A DNA stretch of 64,000 nucleotides, from NCBI RefSeq assembly GCF_964019385.1, contig NC_088654.1, positions 2,490,450-2,554,449 of the forward strand. The letters run 5' to 3'. The notes beneath the pieces are model-generated. The model was not told the origin of the DNA and did not search any database. It saw only the letters and a list, made by a program, of their open reading frames with translations. Both the position numbers and the translations under genes were made by a program. The stretch is from Sycon ciliatum (Eukaryota; Porifera; Calcarea; Leucosolenida; Sycettidae). Below, piece by piece: positions 1 to 12,952 of the stretch. Position 1 is the first letter of the stretch, and each line of letters opens with the position of its first letter.

Positions 1-3145
<3,145 letters not shown>

Positions 3146-3172
<27 letters not shown>

Positions 3173-3200
3173 TACCGATCACCTGTTAGACCTGTATCCT
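3146..3200 (-). pseudogene. Truncated 4C-module exon
   Basis: On the minus strand an acceptor (CCCTACAG) is followed by codons matching the first ~18 residues of the 4C exons at 9203, 26096 and 36290 (DTGLTG..YC..TNSI). The similarity stops at the foldback arm, so about 230 bp of the exon are missing here. This is a fourth copy of the module, broken by the foldback insertion or rearrangement. It sits where the next 4C exon would be expected downstream of the sushi exon at 4666. Confidence 0.6.
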
Positions 3201-3456
3201 CTGTAGGGGAATACGAGCAGATGTTAGAGTTAAGCACAAAACGAGGCAAAATCGTCATGCACAGCAACGGAAAAAATGCAAGAACATGAGCCCATTCAGT
3301 GCCCAGGACGAGATAACCCGTCCTGAAACACCCACCCTGAATGGCCAAGAACAAGAATACGTCACACATTAGCATTAGTATATTACATCAAATCCAAGGT
3401 AAATACTAAAAGGTCTGGGGAAGTGAACCACCTATAAAAGAGAAGAAAAAACCTAG

Positions 3457-3722
3457 ACCCACCACGTCTCGAACCACGTACTTTGCGTATCATGAGCAAA
3501 GCTCCAAATACTGAGCTATGGGACCAGGCCGAACCTATAAGGCGCTGACATGTTTTTCAATCTAAATGCAGCTCACAACACCTGCTACAAATAATCATGG
3601 CAGTTGGGTCTTTTTCCTTACCCCGTGTCAATGTGTTTGGCACGAGTTGTGGGCTGCATTTGGAGTGAAAAACATGGCAGCACCTTCTAGGCTGGGCCTC
3701 TTCCCATACCTGAGTGGTATGG
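3457..3722. mobile_element. tRNA-derived SINE-like repeat, inverted half plus 5' centre
   Basis: Read on the minus strand, 3541-3460 resembles a tRNA head. It has a box A-like TAGCTCAGTA (around 3509-3519), a 6-bp stem CTTTGC/GCAAAG closing a loop with TCATGA, and a box B GGTTCGAGAC (around 3466-3475) that fits GWTCRANNC. The plus-strand half (about 3590-3722) pairs with the left half (GGCGCTGACATG against a diverged GGCAGCACCTTCTAG), but its own tRNA head has diverged. It belongs to the same family as 9.70, 26.61 and 36.80 kb. Confidence 0.55.
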
Positions 3723-3927
3723 GACAACGTCTCAATGTCTCAATGCTCCGCTATTATAGTTTGCTACAGAGCCAGTTTCATTTCATTGTTCATTAATTTT
3801 TTACCCTCTGATGAAGCCCCAAGGGCGAAAATTTGGAGATTTCATTTCTTTTGAATAGAATTTGCAGCGTCAACAAACCTTGTGTGGTGGCGGTGACTGA
3901 CCGTGATATTGGACGAGGTACTTAAAT

Positions 3928-4072
3928 AAAGTACAAATTCCACCCTCTAAAGTACAAATTCCACCCTCTAAAGTACAAATTCCACTCTCTAAAGTACAAA
4001 TTCCACTCTCTAAAGTACAAGTTCCACTCTCTAAAGTACAAATTCCACTCTCTAAAGTACAAATTCCACTCT
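3928..4072 (+). repeat. 21-bp minisatellite, ~7 units
   Basis: AAAGTACAAATTCCACTCTCT is repeated head to tail about seven times, with C/T and A/G variants between units. It is non-coding and lies in sequence downstream of the modular gene. Confidence 0.95.
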
Positions 4073-4128
4073 AGATTCATAAGCAAGTAGTAGTGTATTG
4101 GGATGACGCTACAAGCAACAAAATATTA

Positions 4129-4538
4129 GGGAGGTTCCGGAGTACGATTTTTCGTGCCAAAATCCGTGGAGGCTCTACGGATTTTTTATACGTCGTTTTC
4201 GAGCAGTGAAAAGTTCCGGGGTACGGAACTTATGTGTTTGCCGTCATTGCCTAGGTTACGATCGCAAACACGTCACATTCCCGCGCTATGCCTTTTTATT
4301 TTGAAAATTTGTACCGAAATCAAAACTTCCCGCGAAAAATCGATGTTTCTCGTACCAAATTTGTACGCGAAAAATCTTTCTGCACCCGATGACGCAAAAT
4401 CTCCATACGAAGCATGGTTCGTATGAAAGCCAGTCTACACGGATTCTCGTGCCGAAAAATCGTATGGAGCAGGCCTGGAAAAAAATCCGTACCGCCCATA
4501 CGGATTTTGGCACGGAAAATCGTACCCCGGAACCTCTC
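4129..4538. mobile_element. MITE, GRGAGGTTCCGG ends, TA flanks
   Basis: The element is about 410 bp with ~36-bp terminal inverted repeats (GGGAGGTTCCGGAGTACGAT on the left, CCGGAACCTCTC on the right). TA lies immediately outside both ends, which fits a TA target duplication as in IS630/Tc1/mariner-type elements. A second copy is at 54881-55289. Open frames inside are by-products of the inverted repeats and do not encode a recognised transposase. Confidence 0.8.
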
Positions 4539-4665
4539 TATTAACACGTGTGTCGTGGTCGTGGTTCATCGCAGGTGCTGCAAGTTGCTTATCGTATCGC
4601 AAACGTTTCAGGGCCGATGGTCTGAATCACACACAGGCGGTTAAAAACCGGACAGCATTGCTTAC

Positions 4666-4830
4666 CTTTGCAGGTGGGTGTTGTCAATGAGCGATCAGCC
4701 TGGCAGGTCGGTTTGGCATCTCCATCAAGCACATAGTTAACTTTGCATGAGTATGTGACTGTTTCCTGGAAAGATATCTGTTTTGCATTTTTCAGCCCAT
4801 CTGGGATATCAGGTACTGTACACTTGACAG
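4666..4830 (-). CDS. Sushi (CCP) exon S165, diverged paralogue of S168b
   Basis: This is the most downstream intact exon of the modular gene. Minus-strand acceptor TTATTTACAG and donor CAAAG|GTAAGC bound 165 bp, phase 1 at both ends. The translation starts AVKCTVPDIPDG and has the four sushi cysteines (KC, YSC, PTC, PTC) with a normal ~55-residue length. The Trp usual between Cys3 and Cys4 is absent, as in its paralogues. The opening CTGTCAA.TG and position just after an S132 exon match S168b (19902, 46823), but the rest has diverged. It therefore predates the recent tandem duplication. Sushi modules typically mediate extracellular protein binding; the ligand is unknown. Confidence 0.8.
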
Positions 4831-5284
4831 CTGTAAATAACAAGAAAAAAACACCAGATATTCGCACTTGATATATGTTCGTTGCAACCAACCTTCCGTT
4901 TTCTTTCCTTTCTCTTTTTTCTTATATCTACTTTTCCACAATAACCTTTAACATTTTATTCACAGTGGGTCCAATGTGGTATACGCTACAGGCGCTAAGT
5001 GCGGTTTGCTGTGTGCGCTGTAGTTGTATGTTGTATGTGTATGCTTTTCTCAAACACGTTGTCATTTCCACGCTATAACTACCTGGTGGTATTAGCGTTA
5101 GTTATTCATTGTTAATTCGTCGATCGAAGTCATTATTATACTGTTGAGAATAAATAGTTGTCTCCGTGCCGTGTGGTCGTTTGTTCCTGACACTTTAGAG
5201 AACCAGAGGGTTCACAACAGCACTGAAGGATATAGCCATGATGCTGAATCCGTTCTATGTTGCGCATGCATGTAGCCATACGCT
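4831..5284. other. Intron and start of duplicated unit 1; LTR-like segment
   Basis: The sequence shared with unit 2 begins at about 4990. From there to ~5230 it includes an AATAAA signal near 5149, then GT-rich sequence and AGAACCAGAGGGTTC, and leads directly into retroelement coding debris. This looks like an R/U5-like segment or 5' leader of a degraded retroelement, but no matching second LTR was found. No host exon is seen. Confidence 0.3.
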
Positions 5285-5481
5285 CAACTGCCAAATCAGC
5301 TCTATTGCCCGATGGACGGCAACTGCCAAATCAGCTCTATTGCCCGATGGACGGCAACTGCCAAATCAGCTCTATTGCCCGATGGACGGCAACTGCCAAA
5401 TCAGCTCTATTGCCCGATGGACGGCAACTGCCAAATCAGCTCTATTGCCCGATGGACGGCAACTGCCAAATCAGCTCTATT
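5285..5481 (+). repeat. 35-bp minisatellite inside retroelement coding sequence, 5 units
   Basis: The 35-bp unit starts at 5307, 5342, 5377, 5412 and 5447, with a 22-bp partial unit before them. The unit contains GATGGACGGCAACTGCCAAA. The last copy is in frame with the GIY-YIG-like fragment that follows (CPMDGNCQISS). Because 35 is not a multiple of 3, earlier units shift frame each time. Unit 2 has only three units (21066-21170), and the 70-bp difference accounts for the offset change between the two duplicated blocks. Confidence 0.95.
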
Positions 5482-5612
5482 GTGTACAAGGCAACCATCC
5501 AAGTAGCCGGAGAGGACAGACAGAAGGAGTATATCGGTCTTACGGACCCTGCATTCGAGAGGAGAGGAGACACAACAACCATTAATTTTAACATCATTCA
5601 GACAGCTAGCTT
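5446..5612 (+). pseudogene. GIY-YIG-like retroelement fragment
   Basis: The frame reads CPMDGNCQISSIVYKATIQV, then EYIGLTDPAFERR. This is the Cys-rich lead-in followed by YIG and the downstream Arg helix seen in GIY-YIG endonuclease domains of Penelope-like and related eukaryotic retroelements. The fragment covers only the start of the domain, without the later catalytic Glu, and runs on into LINE-like sequence. It is a relic, not a working gene. Assignment rests on motif recognition alone. Confidence 0.55.
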
Positions 5613-5889
5613 GTGCTGCCTGTTCTCCTTTATAACTGTGACACATGGGGAGTGCCCCAGGCAGTCTTTGAGCGACTGGACTGTTTTCACCGTCGACAGC
5701 TCAGAAATCTGATAGCAGTGCGATATCCAGACAGAAATACAAATGATGAATCTGTATTCCAGATGTGGCTCGCAGCCACTGTCGGAGCTTGTTGCAAAGC
5801 GACGCCGTAGCCTCACTGGCCATGTGCTGAGGATGAATGAGCAATCATTCCCTTGCCTTGCGATGTCCTGCTATTTCGAGCGGGATCAA
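5613..5889 (+). pseudogene. LINE reverse-transcriptase C-terminal fragment, frameshifted
   Basis: In one frame the product contains LLYNCDTWG...DCFHRRQLRNLI...YPDR..ND, the region downstream of the RT core in many non-LTR elements. After a frame change near 5780 a second frame continues with LSELVAKRRRSLTGHVLRMNE and then SCYFERD. The same layout occurs in the LINE tail at 9880-10378 (YNC.VW, FHRKQLRRLLGI.YPE, RRARWKLFGHILR). It is broken by frameshift and lacks the RT catalytic core. An almost identical copy is in unit 2 (21302-21578). Confidence 0.65.
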
Positions 5890-6175
5890 ATTATTTAATT
5901 AAAACCGTGAAACTCAGAGTTACAGCAGAAACGCTTTTGATTCCGCTCAAGTGTATGACCTAGGCTCTGCACCTTGGTGTATTGAGCACTCTCACCAGCA
6001 ACCACAACTCCCTCCGAATTAACATAACACATACCGCTTTACTGCTAAATTTGCTTACAAAATGCTGAAAGTTGAAATCTGACAAGAATATCACATGTGA
6101 CCACATCTAAATTGCTTTCATCGTCCCCGCATTCTCATTGTCAAATGTTGAAACTTAGACAAAATAATTACTTAC

Positions 6176-6307
6176 GTGTGCATGTAGGGGCCTGAGTACT
6201 GCCGTTGCACACTGATTGATTACTCAGATACTCATATCCATTGTTGCATTGAACCTTACCATCGGCTGATATATTCCAAATATGATCACTTGCAGATCTA
6301 TTGCAAT
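6176..6307 (-). CDS. Sushi-like exon S132, unit 1
   Basis: Minus-strand exon of 132 bp bounded by acceptor CTTTAG and donor CACAC|GTAAGT, phase 1 at both ends. The 44-residue product has four cysteines (C at residue 2, VQCNNGYEY, VCNGS, PTC), a short form of the sushi fold with a conserved GYEYL turn. It lies between the 4C exon at 9203 (upstream in the gene) and S165 at 4666. The exon in unit 2 is identical, while unit 3 differs at eight sites. A more diverged homologue is at 47928. Its role as an extracellular binding module is inferred from family. Confidence 0.75.
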
Positions 6308-6500
6308 CTAAAGAGGATGAAAATCGGAGAGAAATCGACACCCTTACACTACTGATTCGCGTTTGTCAAAATCAATGCCAGTTATATGACTTTGCACATC
6401 AACTTGGCAAAAAAACCCAGTGGGTGAACTCGTCCCTAATACTGTCATGCATGAGGACTGCTGTTAGATAGGGGCGTCTGGTATTGTACAACTAGTTTTC

Positions 6501-6700
6501 NNNNNNNNNNNNNNNNNNNNNNNNNNNNNNNNNNNNNNNNNNNNNNNNNNNNNNNNNNNNNNNNNNNNNNNNNNNNNNNNNNNNNNNNNNNNNNNNNNNN
6601 NNNNNNNNNNNNNNNNNNNNNNNNNNNNNNNNNNNNNNNNNNNNNNNNNNNNNNNNNNNNNNNNNNNNNNNNNNNNNNNNNNNNNNNNNNNNNNNNNNNN
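6501..6700. other. Assembly gap (200 N)
   Basis: Two hundred Ns. The left flank ends ACTAGTTTTC and the right flank begins GCAAAGCTTCCCC. In units 2 (22189/22190) and 3 (33089/33090) these flanks are directly adjacent, so the gap probably contains no missing sequence. Confidence 0.95.
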
Positions 6701-6893
6701 GCAAAGCTTCCCCCTTTCTCTATCTCTGATATTGCTGACCCACCCCTGTTGGGATGAGCAGCGCCTTATGGTTCGACATAGGCAGTTTGTAGGTATAACA
6801 ATTGTTTTCGTACGCATTCAACATTTATGACGGTTTAGTACAACTGTATTAGCCTGAAAAAGACAAAAATTATATGGACCGGCTGTGGTAGGT

Positions 6894-7073
6894 GTTTGCT
6901 ACAAAGTGGGCAGTTGCTGCGAAGTGGGCGTTTGCTGTGAAGTGGGCGTTTGCTGCGAAGTGGGCGTTTGCTGCGAAGCGGGCGTTTGCTGCGAAGTTGG
7001 CGTTTGCTGTGAAGTTGGCGTTTGCTGCGAAGTTAGCGTTTGCTGCGAAGTTGGCGTTTGCTGCGAAGTGTTC
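6894..7073 (+). repeat. 18-bp minisatellite, 10 units
   Basis: GTTTGCTGCGAAGTGGGC and variants (GTTGGC, GTTAGC, GTGAAG) are repeated ten times. Units 2 and 3 carry fifteen copies each. Two frames stay open through it because 18 is a multiple of 3, giving AAKWAF-like or CCEVGV-like repeats. There is no evidence that these are translated. Confidence 0.95.
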
Positions 7074-7396
7074 GTTTCCAGGGGACTTTACGGCACTAGT
7101 AGAACCAATTCAAAAATGCTGCATAACATTGGATTTAGTTGCAAACTGCACATAACACCCGTTCTTTCTTTCTCCGAAATATTGGTCCCCTGTGGGGGTA
7201 GAGGTGGGAGGGGGGGGGGGGTTGAGGGGTGCATCCAACATAACCAGTGTTCGGTTATCCCGTTCCCTCGTCTATGCGGACATTGTTTTATGGAAAACGG
7301 ATGTGTGCTGCTAAACGAGGTCTGACTGTATTCAGTGGTTTCTATACACATTATTGTGAGCTCTTATTCTAGTTTTATAAGTATAAGAATGTATAA

Positions 7397-7829
7397 GGGC
7401 CGGGTTCCACTGCGGCTCCGCGGCTCCGCTGCTCAGCTGCTCCGCGGCTCCGCTGATCCGCGGCACTTGGCTGCATGCAGCGGAGCAGCGCGGTTTCACT
7501 GACACTCGCCATTCGCGGTACCGCGGTCGTGGTCCACACTTGTTGATGACGTTTCACCTGCCTGCGCGCGCGAAATCCAAAAATCCTCATGTTCTGGCCT
7601 GCGCAACGAATTAAAATTTGAATTTTAAAATTCTGGCGTACAAAACAATGCAAAGTACGGGAAACAGGTCGAGCCGCGACCGCGGCTCGCAGTTTTTGGT
7701 CAAGAATCTTAGCAAAAGCTTGCGGTGAGCCGCGGTCTCCCTGCTCCAGCTCAAGCCGCGGTCACTATGGTAATGATCACGTTTCAAGCCGCGAAAGACG
7801 AGCAGCGGAGCCGCAGTGGAACCTGGCCC
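7397..7829. mobile_element. MITE, GGGCCRGGTTCCACTGCGG ends, unit 1
   Basis: The element is 433 bp with ~27-bp inverted ends (GGGCCGGGTTCCACTGCGG against GGGCCAGGTTCCACTGCGG), a GC-rich interior and CCGCGG-rich subterminal repeats. The flanks are TAA and TTA, so no direct duplication is preserved. The same element sits at the same place in unit 2 (23577-24009) and unit 3 (34488-34920), so it predates the duplication. Confidence 0.75.
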
Positions 7830-9202
7830 TTAGACAAGATGCTGTGTTGCTCTCCCCTTTGCTAAAACGACCTCCCTTGTACACTCTCCACTCTTTGTTG
7901 CCTACTCTGCTTGGCTTGCGCTGCCCGCTACTACGCGCAATGCCAGTACCCTGGACGCACTTAAATCTCCTCACTAGATTCACCATCACCTGTCCCTCCC
8001 ATGCTTCTCCGTCTTGAACATTACTTTTCTTCTTTTCTTCTTTTATTCACCATGGTCGGTTAACACCCGCATCTCCCGTACCGGCTGATTTTATTTTTCA
8101 TGCCATGAGGTGTTGTCTATAATAATAATAATAATAAGAAGAAGAAGAAAAAACAGATGAGTGCAAACAACAGTTCGAATCATCTTTTTCCAATGACTGT
8201 TTCATCTTATGTGTACTTCTTTCTTTTTAGATTGTTTTCATATTATCTCCATCGCTTGGCACTAGACATGGTTGGCGTTTTACCATTCACGCTATTTCGA
8301 CCAGTGACCTGTACAGATTTTTGTGTGTGTAGACATGGCATTTCATCGTTCGCACGCTAGATACAACGGCACTCGTACCCAACACCCAAAATACCGTTGG
8401 TTTGGTACCGTTTCGATGATAGAAAGCTCTTTTTAGCAGGAGAACGGAACAGGAAGATTCCAACTAGGGTTGCATCAAAATTCGATCGCTGCATCAGGAG
8501 TTAGGACTCACAAGCTGAACTGCAACTGTGTCTCGAAAATACACAAAAAAAAAAGTAGACTCGCCCTTTACACGCCGACCGTCGACAATAGCGTGAACGG
8601 TAAACTGCTAACCATATAATTATATTGTTTAATAAAGTAATCCAATATCACTTCATCTCGTCCTCCTTGATGAACGGTATCAGCTGAAGCGACATGTTTT
8701 TTTTATTTATTATTTATTATTTAAAGGATCTCCCAGAGACGATGGCCTGTCGAGGGGATCTCCTGATGCAAATCATGCAATAGAAATAAACAGTGCGGAA
8801 AACTTCACGTGTCACAGTATATGCTACATAATGAGCAATAAACACAGGGCTGGGTTGTTCAAAATAAATGCTAGAAAGGTTTTATTGAAATGTAAAGTGG
8901 TGATGGACAAAGAAAATTGTGATTGAAATGTAATGTGAACGATGAAAAATATAAACATGCATCGAACTAGCTTTTGCACAATGCTCATCCGAAAGCATCG
9001 TTGTAACAAATTGCAACACAGATTACTATAAATGATCAATAGTGATATAGTAACACCTAAACAATGCCAAAAAAGTATCCATCGCCACTTTACATTTCAA
9101 TAAAATCTTTGTAACATGTCGCTTCAGCTGATTCTGTTCATTGCCATCTTTTAAAAAAATTGTCAAAATTGTTGTCTCTTCGCCAAATATTAATGTACTC
9201 AC
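7830..9202. other. Intron, unit 1; AAT/AAG microsatellite
   Basis: No exon is recognised. An (AAT)n(AAG)n microsatellite lies at about 8120-8150, with roughly 4 AAG units here, 6 in unit 2 and 10 in unit 3. The block 8870-9115 contains two related AT-rich segments (ATGCTAGAAAGGTTTTATTG and ATTTCAATAAAATCTTTG) that partly mirror each other. Confidence 0.6.
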
Positions 9203-9490
9203 CAAATTCGCATATAGCGTGGACGTCTTGATCAAGGGAACGTGTCCCGCCTGTGACATAAGCAACACTTGGATTATTGGGCTCCAGCTCATCAACCCAT
9301 GATATCAGTAGTGACGTAGCTAGAGTTCCTACGCAGTTCCCATTATATGCGGCTGCAGTAAGAAGCCTTCCGTTCTTCAACTGGCAATATGCATGGCTAG
9401 TTGTGTAATTGTACACTGTGTCGACCGCTGTTCTCCTTAAAATTGAATTGGTGATACTGCAATACTGATAACCTGTCAGACCTGTGTCCT
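9203..9490 (-). CDS. Four-cysteine (4C) module exon, unit 1
   Basis: Minus-strand exon of 288 bp, acceptor CCCCATGCAG, donor GAATTTG|GTGAGT, phase 1 at both ends. The ~96-residue product has cysteines in the contexts YQYC, AYC, GNCV and AICE, and conserved features TN..LRRT, VAYV and a single Trp (SWVDE). It aligns along its length with the exons at 26096, 36290 and 50194. The ending AICE and the spacing recall C-type-lectin-like folds, but WIG/WND signatures are missing, so I do not assign it. It is flanked by sushi exons and is probably an extracellular recognition or structural module. Confidence 0.7.
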
Positions 9491-9689
9491 CTGCATGGGG
9501 AATACATGTACATGCAAGAGTGAAGCACAAAACAAGGCAAAATAACGAAGCATTGCAGCACGTAGAAATTATTCTAACTTACAAACAAACGGCATGACCC
9601 CAAGCAGCAATATAAATAATAAGTTAAACTGGGAATGGGATAAACTTCATATTCAAGGTGAAAAAGCAGGTGAAATGAATTGCCTGCAA

Positions 9690-10735
9690 AGAGAAACAAA
9701 CCAAGTAAGACCCACCAAGACGCGAATCTGGTACCTTGCTTGTCATGAGAAATGCTCTAAATATTGACCTATGGGACTAAGCCAAACCTAGAAGGCGCTG
9801 ACATGTTTTCACTCGAAAGGCAGCTCACAACAGGTGACACACATACTGTCGGCACTTGGGTCTTTTTCCGTACCCCGTGGATGCGGAGACAAGTTATCTC
9901 TGAAGCAACCCGCCTGAGGTTGTTTGATGCATTTGTGCTATCTATTTTGACCTACAACTGCGTCGTGTGGGTGCTTTCATCCCGGGATGCTACAGCAATG
10001 GATGCGTTCCACAGAAAGCAGCTCCGCCGTCTATTAGGGATATCTTACCCGGAAATTATCTCCAACACAGACCTATATGCCCGCTGCAATGCCGAGCCAA
10101 TATCCGTACTAAGCAGAAGAGCACGGTGGAAACTGTTTGGTCATATTCTACGCCTCTCTGAAGCAACTCCAGCACAGGTGAGCATGACAGCGTATTTCCA
10201 GCGACAGAATCGGGGCTGGCTCGGACGCCCGCGCATCACCCTACCAGTGGTGATAGACAACAAATTAGCTAAGGCAACGTCCATGCGTCTCCGGAGTCTG
10301 AAGGACCTGGAGACACTGCGTTTGGTGGCTCGGAACAGGCAATCATTCAACGATATAATCGCACAGGTCACATTGTAGAGTGCAGATCACCTAGTGCTTT
10401 CAACAATAATAACGTACTTCCACATTATGGGAATTTGGTATAACCCCACACCCGTCATTGTTGAATATTCGATAATAGCGTGGATTTCCCCAACAATAAT
10501 TATATTTTCATTTTTTGTTATCCTCTCCCATGCCGTTGTACATCAGCGCCTTCTAGGTTCGGCCTAGTCCCATACCTCGGTGGTTAGAGTGTTGCTCATG
10601 ACAATCAAAGTCCTCAGTTTGAGTTCTGATGTGTCTGGCGTATTCTTCTCTTTTCAGGCAGCCACATTTGCGCAACCCTCCGCCAAGAAACCGAAAACCT
10701 ACTTTGCCGAGTGACTTGAATATTAATTTGAAAAC
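9690..10735. mobile_element. Head-to-head tRNA-like SINE, unit 1, split by LINE tail
   Basis: The left tRNA-like head reads leftward (9775-9700: CCCATAGGTCAATATTTAG then a loop with TCATGA). The right head reads rightward (10567-10640: TGGTTAGAGTGTTGCTCATG then GTTTGAGTTC). The centre pairs GGCGCTGACATG with CAGCGCCTTCTAGG. In units 2 and 3 the centre is continuous; here it is interrupted at 9880-10542. The right end has AATTTGAAAACAATGAGC, which also ends the foldback at 3.1 kb. Confidence 0.6.
9880..10542 (+). mobile_element. 5'-truncated LINE tail (RT C-terminal region and 3' UTR)
   Basis: From 9880 to the stop at 10376-10378 the frame encodes the domain downstream of a non-LTR reverse transcriptase core, with YNCVVW, FHRKQLRRLLGISYPE and RRARWKLFGHILRLSE in order. 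A ~165-bp untranslated tail follows. The RT catalytic region is absent, as expected for 5' truncation. Compared with units 2 and 3, about 48 bp of target sequence are missing at the insertion, so it landed with a target deletion instead of a duplication. The first ~39 codons of the open frame (from 9764) belong to the SINE, not the LINE. The clade is not assigned. Confidence 0.75.
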
Positions 10736-10836
10736 AATGAGCTATTTAACCCTGCAACAATAGATCAAGAATGGGTATTAACCCTCTAAACACCTGGTAA
10801 AACGATGGTGCCAACCATCATTATCTATCTACTTAC

Positions 10837-10998
10837 GATAGCATTCAGGCAAGGCCGTTATGGAAACATTGCACGACGTGGTTGCCTGTCCGAGCATCCA
10901 ATAGCCACTGTTACATGTGTACGTCACAGATTCAAGATGTTTTATAACTGATACTACAGTGGCTGCGTTGGCAACAACTGGGACACTGCAGTTGTGGG
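10837..10998 (-). CDS. Sushi (CCP) exon S162, unit 1
   Basis: Minus-strand exon of 162 bp, acceptor CCTGCTCAG, donor GCTATC|GTAAGT, phase 1 at both ends. The product (AHNCSVPVVANAATVV...) has the four sushi cysteines in contexts HNC, YTC, TSC and PEC, with SGYW after Cys2. The Trp normally before the last Pro-x-Cys is missing. It lies between EGF (12953) and 4C (9203). Unit 1 has Ala where units 2 and 3 have Gly (ANAATVV against ANAGTVV). Confidence 0.82.
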
Positions 10999-12500
10999 CT
11001 GAGCAGGAAAGGAACAAACAAGTGAAGGATTGATGCTTGAAAACTTTGAAAAATGTAGACCCGATAGATTTGTGGATTTCAACACTAGCAAAAACGCACG
11101 GCTCACATTAGAACTATTGGACAGGAGACTGCGCTCTTGAACATTATCCTTTCGAATTGTCACATGTTGTCACATGTTGCACGTTGATACTATTAGTGTA
11201 TTGTAGTTACGAATTGTGCACAGGACTGTCACATGCTGCAAGGGCAGTATTGTCAAGACATGCTAGGTCGCTTGCAATATTGGTGCGGTGCGTATTACTG
11301 CTATGTATTTTGCGAGTGTAATATTTATTTGTTAGTCTATTAGAATTACATCACGAGTGCATATCTGTTACGTCTACGTCGAGACACATTTTATGATACA
11401 GTAATTGCTATGCGTGTTCGTACCACGACATGTTCACGAGCGGAATATCTCAGTGTGAATTGTGCTAATTTATTATATAATTAGAAATTTTGACACACTA
11501 ATTGGTTGCAATGAACATGTACTTACTGCAGTCAACTTCTCTTATAACGACACTCGGCGGGGCATCAAAAAGGTGTCCTTATTCGGGAAGTGTCGTTATA
11601 CCCGAAGTCTCAATATGTATTACAGTGGGATGGGACTTTGCTATGGGCATGGAAATTCTGTCATTATTCGCGAAATGTCGTTATATCCGCAGCAGTCGTT
11701 ATTAGCCAAATTGACTGTAGTACTTGATCCGTTGCATTATCGCCATCCGCGGCAACTCCGCTACGATCTACTTGGCAAAACTTACTCTCGCTGACAGGGT
11801 GTGCTGTCACCCTGTCGCTGGGTGTAAGCACCCCTTGACAGACACTGTTTTCACCTCCGTAATCAACAATTTTTTATTCTTTCACTTCAGCAGATTGCGA
11901 GTTTCTGTTTGTTCTGCATTCAAATATTATTGCTTTTCTTTTTGTTGCACCTGCATTCCGCGCTGCACGCGGACTTTGGCAGTCGCCATATTTTGTATCT
12001 CTATGGCTACGATGATTCATGCATTTTCTGTACGCTGTATTTTTTTCTTATGCCACGTACATGTACATCGTTGTGTGCATGCATGCGGCGCAAGCCAAAT
12101 GCACGCACGCTGCACGTTTGCTCAGGACAGTGATTTGGCGATCGTTGTTCGGTGTGTTCTTTGGTGGTCTTGTTGAAACGAGTGGTAATGTCGATTAAAG
12201 GAGTTTCTGGGTTTTGTGGTCTGCCTGACGATGGTTAGTTGTGGGACCAAGTCGCACCGCAACAACCATCGTGTGTAATAGCATATCAGTTCTTGCACAT
12301 GTTTATGTAACACGTACTGCGCATGCTCAGCAAGAAAAGGAATCAATTTGATGGAAATGCAGCTGGTTGGGACGAACTAGCACCTGTCATTACGAGAAAG
12401 TTCCGAAACCCAAATTTGAAGCATTTTTTGCCACATGAAACGCAAACTGATAAAGCCCAGTAAAGACGGTTGGATTATAAAATAGACTGAAGCACACTTA
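10999..12500. other. Intron between EGF and S162 exons, unit 1
   Basis: No exon is recognised on either strand. The sequence is nearly identical in unit 3 and in unit 2. In unit 2 it is split at the position equivalent to 11348 by a 3.6-kb inverted-repeat insertion. Open frames here are not supported by homology or splice context. Confidence 0.55.
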
Positions 12501-12906
12501 GGGGCCGGTCACACGGAGGGAGAATTTGAAAAAAATCCTTGGTTACCATGGACATTTGCCGCTGTGCGGGGTATTTGTGAGATTTAATCCACTCGATGAA
12601 TATCAGCTCGAGGCCTCGCTTTTCCGCCGAAGATTATAATCATCCGCGGCTTTCACTGGATTTCTTTGAGTTTCCTTGTTTTTTTTATTACGATATGAAG
12701 TGGAACGATACTATAGAGGCTGTGCTGATGCAGTTCTGGCCCAGGAGCGGGGCTGACAGACTGCCAGAAGCGAGTGGTGACAAAAAAATTGCTCGTATGA
12801 GTGAAATTTTTTTCATTGTGCGTATGCAGTGTGGCAGTGATGAGAAGCAGAAAAAATTATTCCCGGTTTATAATCTGAGGATTGTTCCCTCAATGTGACC
12901 GGCCCC
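12501..12906. mobile_element. MITE with TTA target duplication, unit 1
   Basis: The element is 406 bp with inverted ends GGGGCCGGTCACAC and GTGACCGGCCCC, followed inward by GAGGGA/TCCCTC. TTA directly flanks both sides (12498-12500 and 12907-12909). The 3-bp TTA duplication fits the PIF/Harbinger pattern (TWA). It is complete in unit 3 (39592-39997) and cut by the unit 2/3 junction in unit 2 (from 32415). Confidence 0.8.
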
Positions 12907-12952
12907 TTAGAAATCTACAGTAGTGGCCATTGCGTCGCTTGCCAGTACTTAC

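Noticed and set aside
3509-3541. Functional tRNA gene
   Set aside because: Acceptor stem is absent and the heads are diverged; they are parts of a dispersed SINE-like repeat.
6894-7155. Open frames with AAKWAF or CCEVGV repeats
   Set aside because: They are the translation of an 18-bp minisatellite whose length is a multiple of 3; no start context, splice support or conservation beyond DNA identity.
9764-9879. Start of the long plus-strand frame before the LINE tail
   Set aside because: These codons lie in the SINE and become part of the frame only by insertion; they are not LINE protein.
11462-12176. Open frames of 110 and 150 residues shared by all three units
   Set aside because: Shared because the DNA was duplicated; no domain, start context or splice sites, and they lie in an intron of the opposite-strand gene.
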